Source: an uncultured Eubacteriales bacterium (GTDB taxonomy: Bacteria > Bacillota > Clostridia > Lachnospirales > Lachnospiraceae). Taken from it: DNA of 9,584 bases. The notes below the pieces were generated by a model. The model was not told the origin of the DNA and did no database searches. It saw nothing but the letters and a program-made list of their open reading frames with translations. The stretch lies in contig CASEDW010000073.1 in assembly GCA_949286775.1 (NCBI GenBank), positions 1 to 9,584 of the forward strand, in the 5' to 3' direction. Positions 6,068 through 9,584 of the stretch are shown in pieces (the first letter of the stretch is position 1; each line of letters starts with the position of its first letter). The position numbers were made by a program, and so were the translations under genes.

Positions 6068-7063
6068 ATGCAGCGAATATTAAATAATCCGGACAACATA
6101 GTTGACGAAATGCTTGAAGGATTTCTCAAAGCTCATTCTGATATTGTAGAAGCGACAGATAATCCGCGCGCTGTAAAGGCAAAAAATATTCCTGAAGGAA
6201 AAGTAGCCGTTATAACCGGCGGAGGCTCAGGCCATAAGCCCGCTTTTATAGGATATGTGGGCAAAAATCTGTGCGATGCCGCTGCTGTCGGCGAAATATG
6301 TTCATCGCCTACTGCCGTTGCGTTTTTAGACGCGGCAAAAGCGGTAGATCAGGGCAAAGGCGTAGCGTGTCTGTACGGAAATTATTCAGGCGACAATATG
6401 AACGTTAAAATGGCCGTTAAAATGGCTAAAAAAGCGGGAATAACCATGAAAACTGTAGTCGCTAACGATGACGTAGCTTCAGCGCCGAAGGATCAGAGAG
6501 AAAAACGCCGCGGAGTTGCGGGCGAAGTGCTTATGTGGAAAGTAGGCGGAGCGAAAGCGGCAAAAGGCGCCGATCTTGACGAGGTTATTGCGGCAGCACA
6601 GAAAGCTATAGATAATACACGTTCGGTAGGCATCGGTTTAACTCCATGTACGCTTCCTGCTGTAGGACATCCTAATTTCGAGATCAAAGAGGGAACGATG
6701 GAAGTCGGAATCGGACATCACGGCGAGCCGGGCATCGAAGTTGTTCCTATCGAGACGGCTGACAAGATGGCAAAAAGGATGACAGATATCGTGCTGCCTG
6801 ATTATCCGTTCGTAGAGGGCGACGAAGTCGTTGTTCTTGTATCAGGCCTTGGCGCGACTCCTGTTATGGAACTCTATGTATTGTACAATGAGATCGACAA
6901 GATCCTTAAAGAAAAAGGAATCATTACTCACCGCGCGTATGTAGGAAATTATTTCACATCTCTGGACATGATGGGCGCGACTCTTACAATAATGAAGCTT
7001 GACGACGAGCTCAAAGAGCTGATTGATATGCCGGCATACAGCATGGGTCTTAAACAGGAATAA
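6068..7063 (+). CDS. dhaK: DhaK-type ketose kinase subunit (dihydroxyacetone/erythrulose kinase)
   Basis: This 331-residue protein is the substrate-binding subunit of a dihydroxyacetone-kinase-family enzyme. ATG 6068 follows AAGGAGG (6056-6062) by 5 bases; that site overlaps the dehydrogenase stop codon. The key residues fall at the same numbers as in Escherichia coli DhaK: His56 in GGGSGH (51-56), Asp109 in NYSGD, and His218 in GHHGEPG, the residue that binds the ketone covalently. The active-site loop differs: the usual HEPxH reads HKPAF, so Glu57 becomes Lys and His60 becomes Phe. Such changes suit a related ketose such as erythrulose better than dihydroxyacetone, but this is inference. 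It needs a DhaL partner, which follows 35 bases downstream and is interrupted. No dhaM is present, so phosphate comes either from ATP through DhaL or from a phosphotransferase component elsewhere. Confidence 0.93.
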   Translation: MQRILNNPDNIVDEMLEGFLKAHSDIVEATDNPRAVKAKNIPEGKVAVITGGGSGHKPAFIGYVGKNLCDAAAVGEICSSPTAVAFLDAAKAVDQGKGVACLYGNYSGDNMNVKMAVKMAKKAGITMKTVVANDDVASAPKDQREKRRGVAGEVLMWKVGGAKAAKGADLDEVIAAAQKAIDNTRSVGIGLTPCTLPAVGHPNFEIKEGTMEVGIGHHGEPGIEVVPIETADKMAKRMTDIVLPDYPFVEGDEVVVLVSGLGATPVMELYVLYNEIDKILKEKGIITHRAYVGNYFTSLDMMGATLTIMKLDDELKELIDMPAYSMGLKQE

Positions 7064-7098
7064 AAACAGGATTTAAACAGTGTAGAGGAGACAAAGTT

Positions 7099-7737
7099 AT
7101 GAATGCTTTTAATAACAAGGACGGAAAATCCATTTTAATGAAAATGGTAAAGGGAATCCAGGACAATAAAGCATATCTCGGAGAAGTTGACGGTCTGATA
7201 GGCGACGGCGATCACGGCATGAACATGAACAAGGGATTCACTGTTTTTGAGACGCGTTTTTCAGACAAAGACATAAGCTTTACCGAAGGCCTGGAGGAAC
7301 TGGGCATGATTTTGCTCAATGAGATCGGCGGATCCATGGGACCTATCTACGGAACTATCTTAATGGAAATGGCAGAAGCAGGCGAAGATCTCGATGAAAT
7401 TACCGTGAGCGATCTTGCTTAAATGCTGGAAGCAGGACTCGAAGGCCTCTATGGAATCGTAGATGCCAGAGTCGGAGATAAAACGCTTGTGGATACTTTA
7501 TCGCCGTCGGTTGATGCGTTAAAAGCGTCAGCACAGGCAGGTGAAAGCTTTGAAGAGGCTCTGCCGAAGATGAAGGAAGCTGCTGAAAAGGGAAGAGATT
7601 CCACAAAAGACATGGTGGCTAAGTTCGGACGTTCCAGCAGGCTTGGAGAACGCTCGCGCGGCGTACTGGACGCAGGAGCTACATCGTGCTGTATTATTCT
7701 TACATCTATGGCGGACGGAATACTGGAACTTTGTTAA
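7099..7737 (+). pseudogene. dhaL: DhaL nucleotide-binding kinase subunit interrupted by in-frame TAA
   Basis: The frame from ATG 7099 (GAGGAG at 7085-7090, spacing 8) encodes a normal-length DhaL of 212 codons, broken by TAA at 7420-7422, codon 108. The first part (107 residues) holds the metal and nucleotide motif with Asp31, Asp36, Asp38 and His39 (GLIGDGDHGMNMNKG) and the GGSMGPIYGT loop. The second part (104 residues from ATG 7423) keeps frame and motifs: VGDKTLVDTL, then GRSSRLGERSRG and LDAGATS. By alignment to E. coli DhaL from memory, the stop replaces a residue just before the Met of the next helix, so one base change (for example CAA or AAA to TAA) explains it. The stop is followed directly by ATG, so reinitiation is possible, although no ribosome binding site is visible. 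The choices are recent nonsense mutation, sequencing error, readthrough, or a two-piece protein. If truly broken, DhaK has no partner in this window. Confidence 0.8.
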
Positions 7738-7775
7738 AAGCATGCTCTTAAAAAGGTGAGGGCAGGTTGGTTTTG

Positions 7776-7811
7776 AGAGTGGCTGTCGCATTTAGCGGCG
7801 GCTGCTCTTTT
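7776..7811 (+). terminator. Intrinsic terminator of the sugar operon
   Basis: A 14-bp stem pairs 7776-7789 (AGAGTGGCTGTCGC) with 7795-7808 (GCGGCGGCTGCTCT) around loop ATTTA, followed by TTTT. Four of the pairs are G-U, so the hairpin is much stronger as + strand RNA than on the other strand, which makes it directional. It lies about 40 bases after the dhaL stop codon and separates the operon from the regulator gene. Confidence 0.8.
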
Positions 7812-7843
7812 GTGCTGATATGACTGTTTTGACAAAGTTGGCA

Positions 7844-7854
7844 TGCAATTTGCA
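7844..7854. promoter_or_regulatory. Operator-like inverted repeat upstream of the regulator gene
   Basis: TGCAATTTGCA is a perfect 11-base inverted repeat, 6 bases upstream of the proposed -35 box at 7860. A TTGACA at 7829-7834 lies just before it but has no -10 at the right distance. A binding site for a regulator is possible; there is no direct evidence. Confidence 0.3.
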
Positions 7855-7859
7855 GTACA

Positions 7860-7888
7860 TTGCTTATTATTTTTTCGTTTGATACAAT
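7860..7888 (+). promoter_or_regulatory. Promoter of the response regulator gene
   Basis: TTGCTT at 7860-7865, a 17-bp spacer and TACAAT at 7883-7888 (5 of 6 consensus) form a plausible sigma-A promoter. Transcription would begin near 7895, at the first base of the second copy of the 24-bp repeat, so that repeat would form the 5' end of the mRNA. Confidence 0.5.
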
Positions 7889-7894
7889 GATACA

Positions 7895-7918
7895 AAGGAA
7901 CTAATGGACACAAATCCG
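7895..7918 (+). repeat. Dispersed 24-bp repeat, copy 2
   Basis: AAGGAACTAATGG followed by ACACAAATCCG matches 5130-5153 with three differences. It falls at the expected transcription start of the regulator gene and contains an ATG at 7904 after AAAGGA. ACAC and ATCC (7908-7911, 7914-7917) can pair with GGAT and GTGT (7930-7937), placing a hairpin directly against the ribosome binding site of the regulator at 7938. Confidence 0.6.
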
Positions 7919-7939
7919 TGGCATAATTGGGATGTGTAA
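7904..7939 (+). CDS. Possible 11-residue leader peptide before the regulator gene
   Basis: ATG 7904 opens a frame of 11 codons, MDTNPWHNWDV, ending in TAA at 7937-7939. AAAGGA at 7894-7899 lies 4 bases upstream. The stop codon overlaps the AAAGGAG ribosome binding site of the regulator gene, so translation of the peptide could affect initiation there. The first four residues resemble those of the frame at 5139 (MDxN). Two Trp codons in eleven are unusual, but chance cannot be excluded for such a short frame. Confidence 0.27.
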   Translation: MDTNPWHNWDV

Positions 7940-7949
7940 AGGAGAAAAA

Positions 7950-9569
7950 ATGTCAGAAAAAAAGAGAAGCGTTTTGATAGTGGACGATGAATATCATATT
8001 GCCAGACTGATTTTCAGGCTTATAAACTGGGAAGAAATGAATCTTGAATGTATGGACGTCCTCTATAACGGTGAAGCCGCCCTGCAGACGGTGCTTGAGA
8101 AAAAACCTGATATTGTCATCACGGACGTCAAAATGCCGAAAGTAAACGGATTGGATCTTATAAAGGTTTCACGAGACAACGGAATTGACGCGAGTTTTAT
8201 TATCGTCAGCGGATACAAGGAATTTGAATACGCGCGCAGAGCTCTGGCCTATGACGTAGAGGACTATATATTAAAACCCATCAATGCCAAAGAGCTGAAT
8301 GACGCTTTGAGAAGGATATGCTCAAAGATGGATTCCCATGACCGTGAAACGACAATAAAAGAGAAGCTTCATGAAGAAGTGGTAAAAAGCAAAAATATAA
8401 TAAAGAGAGACTTCCTCAAAAATATAATCAGCCAGTCTGAGGAAAGAGGCATGTCAGAAGCAAGCGACATATCAGAAGAAGTGGCCGGCAGTTTGTCAGG
8501 CGATTTATATCGTGGAATAGATATTAAGCTGGACTGTCTGGATCGAAATAAAATGGATCCGAAACAGGATAAGCTGACTGTAGAGCGCGTTAAAGAGCTT
8601 GTGGAAACTATTCTTTCGGAAATCATGGACGAGGTCCTGATCTGCGAAAGGGATACGCTTCATATCTACTGTCTCTTCAATTACGATAAGGAAAAATCTA
8701 AATCCGTAAGAAATTATATAAGCGAGCTCCTTTTAAAGATAAAAGATTATCTTATGAGGTTTGACCGGTATGAAGTAACTATAGGTATCGGAAATGAAAA
8801 GACGGAGTTTGCCGATATACGTTTTTCAATACTGGAATCCTACAGAGCTGTCTGCAACAGAATGCATCTCGGAAGCGGAAGGCTGATATACTTCCATACC
8901 ATTTCGGTCGAGGAAAATACTTTGCTTAAGGATAAAATGGAAGAAGCAAAAGAGATAATCAGGTCAAGCATCGAAAAGTGCTCCCGGGACGCGCTGACGA
9001 ATTGTATAGACGAGCTCTTTAATGAGCAGAATTATCCGAACAATGTCGACGATACGGATTATTACACGGCTGCGGAACAGATAACAGATCTGTTTTTTGA
9101 TGATTTAAAGCAGGAAAATCTGGAATCGCAGAAAAAGGCTTTAAAACTGCAGTGTCAGCATTGCAGGAGGCTTTTGCAACTGTCGCGCCTTTTAAAACAA
9201 AATCTTGGGGATTGCCTCGACATGATACTCATTGTAGCCGAGACAAAATCAACGAAACCTATCCGCCAGGCTAAGCAGTATGTGGAAGAGCATTACAGAG
9301 AAAAAATACTTCTCGATGATATAGCTGAAGTCGTGGGATTAAATCCAGTATATTTCAGCGCTCTCTTTAAGAAAGAGACTGATATGAACTTCAGCACATA
9401 TTTGATAAATGTCAGGATGGAAAAAGCAAAAAAAATGCTTATGACCACTAACGACACTGTAGCGGCCATAGGCGACGCGGTAGGATATTCAGATCAGAAA
9501 TATTTCAGTCAGCTTTTCAAAAAGGTAGTCGGAGTCAAGCCGGCGATATACAGGCGTCTTCATTCTTAA
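7950..9569 (+). CDS. Response regulator with AraC-type DNA-binding domain (YesN-like)
   Basis: This 539-residue protein is a two-component transcription regulator. ATG 7950 follows AAAGGAG (7938-7944) by 5 bases; an in-frame ATG at 7932 lies upstream of that site and is less likely. The receiver domain covers about residues 6-125, with acidic pocket Asp12 and Asp13, phosphoacceptor Asp59 (TDVKMP), Ser87 and Lys109 (LKP). A middle region of about 300 residues has no motif I recognise, which is usual for this class. Residues 438-539 form an AraC/XylS domain with two helix-turn-helix units, the second containing GYSDQKYFSQLFKK. Its partner is normally a YesM-like histidine kinase, which is not in the window; only 15 bases follow the stop codon. 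Next to the operon terminator and under its own promoter, it is the most likely controller of the polyol operon, probably as an activator. Confidence 0.93.
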   Translation: MSEKKRSVLIVDDEYHIARLIFRLINWEEMNLECMDVLYNGEAALQTVLEKKPDIVITDVKMPKVNGLDLIKVSRDNGIDASFIIVSGYKEFEYARRALAYDVEDYILKPINAKELNDALRRICSKMDSHDRETTIKEKLHEEVVKSKNIIKRDFLKNIISQSEERGMSEASDISEEVAGSLSGDLYRGIDIKLDCLDRNKMDPKQDKLTVERVKELVETILSEIMDEVLICERDTLHIYCLFNYDKEKSKSVRNYISELLLKIKDYLMRFDRYEVTIGIGNEKTEFADIRFSILESYRAVCNRMHLGSGRLIYFHTISVEENTLLKDKMEEAKEIIRSSIEKCSRDALTNCIDELFNEQNYPNNVDDTDYYTAAEQITDLFFDDLKQENLESQKKALKLQCQHCRRLLQLSRLLKQNLGDCLDMILIVAETKSTKPIRQAKQYVEEHYREKILLDDIAEVVGLNPVYFSALFKKETDMNFSTYLINVRMEKAKKMLMTTNDTVAAIGDAVGYSDQKYFSQLFKKVVGVKPAIYRRLHS

Positions 9570-9584
9570 ATACGTGAAAGACGG

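Noticed and set aside
5293..6129. 278-codon minus-strand open frame opposite the dehydrogenase
   Set aside because: It is the antisense shadow of a clear short-chain dehydrogenase with intact catalytic residues; its Tyr/Ser/Arg-rich translation matches nothing and it has no initiation signal.
7829..7861. TTGACA at 7829 as the -35 box of the regulator gene
   Set aside because: No acceptable -10 box lies 16-18 bp downstream; the pair at 7860 and 7883 has correct spacing and is preferred.

Overview
The window reads as part of the chromosome of a low- to mid-G+C Gram-positive anaerobe, most likely a clostridium of the Lachnospiraceae type. The evidence is strong AGGAGG-type ribosome binding sites before nearly every gene, an Asp/Glu/Ser/Thr-rich linker behind a lipobox, a YesN-like AraC-family response regulator beside a sugar ABC transporter, and a tRNA gene without an encoded CCA end. 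All convincing genes lie on the + strand.

Layout. A tRNA-Val(UAC) (5-77) ends in an intrinsic terminator (82-116). A near-perfect sigma-A promoter (TTGACG, 17 bp, TATAAT) starts inside that terminator and drives a small acidic membrane protein of unknown function (156-578). Its terminator (594-641) is followed at once by a strikingly structured, apparently noncoding block (642-782): a three-way junction plus an 18-bp hairpin. I do not recognise it, and it is the best candidate for something undescribed here. An AT-rich stretch then leads to the main operon.

The main operon (1042-7737) encodes a variant RpiB/LacAB-type sugar-phosphate isomerase, an RbsA-like double ABC ATPase, an RbsC-like permease, an RbsB-like lipoprotein receptor, a short-chain NAD-dependent polyol dehydrogenase, and DhaK- and DhaL-type kinase subunits. 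It closes with a terminator at 7776-7811. Together these fit uptake of a small polyol, oxidation to a ketose, phosphorylation, and aldose-ketose isomerisation. The closest known scheme is tetritol catabolism: D-threitol to D-erythrulose, to D-erythrulose 4-phosphate, to D-erythrose 4-phosphate. The isomerase lacks the histidine that opens sugar rings in ribose-5-phosphate isomerase B, as expected for a four-carbon phosphate that cannot cyclise. The substrate remains an inference.

The dhaL reading frame carries an in-frame TAA at codon 108, directly followed by ATG. The kinase is therefore either inactivated or made as two pieces or by readthrough. After the operon, a separate promoter region leads to a 539-residue YesN-like response regulator (7950-9569), a likely regulator of the operon. 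A 24-base sequence is repeated just after the receptor gene (5130) and just before the regulator gene (7895). Each copy carries a ribosome-binding-like sequence and the ATG of a tiny open frame, so it is either a regulatory site or a leader peptide.
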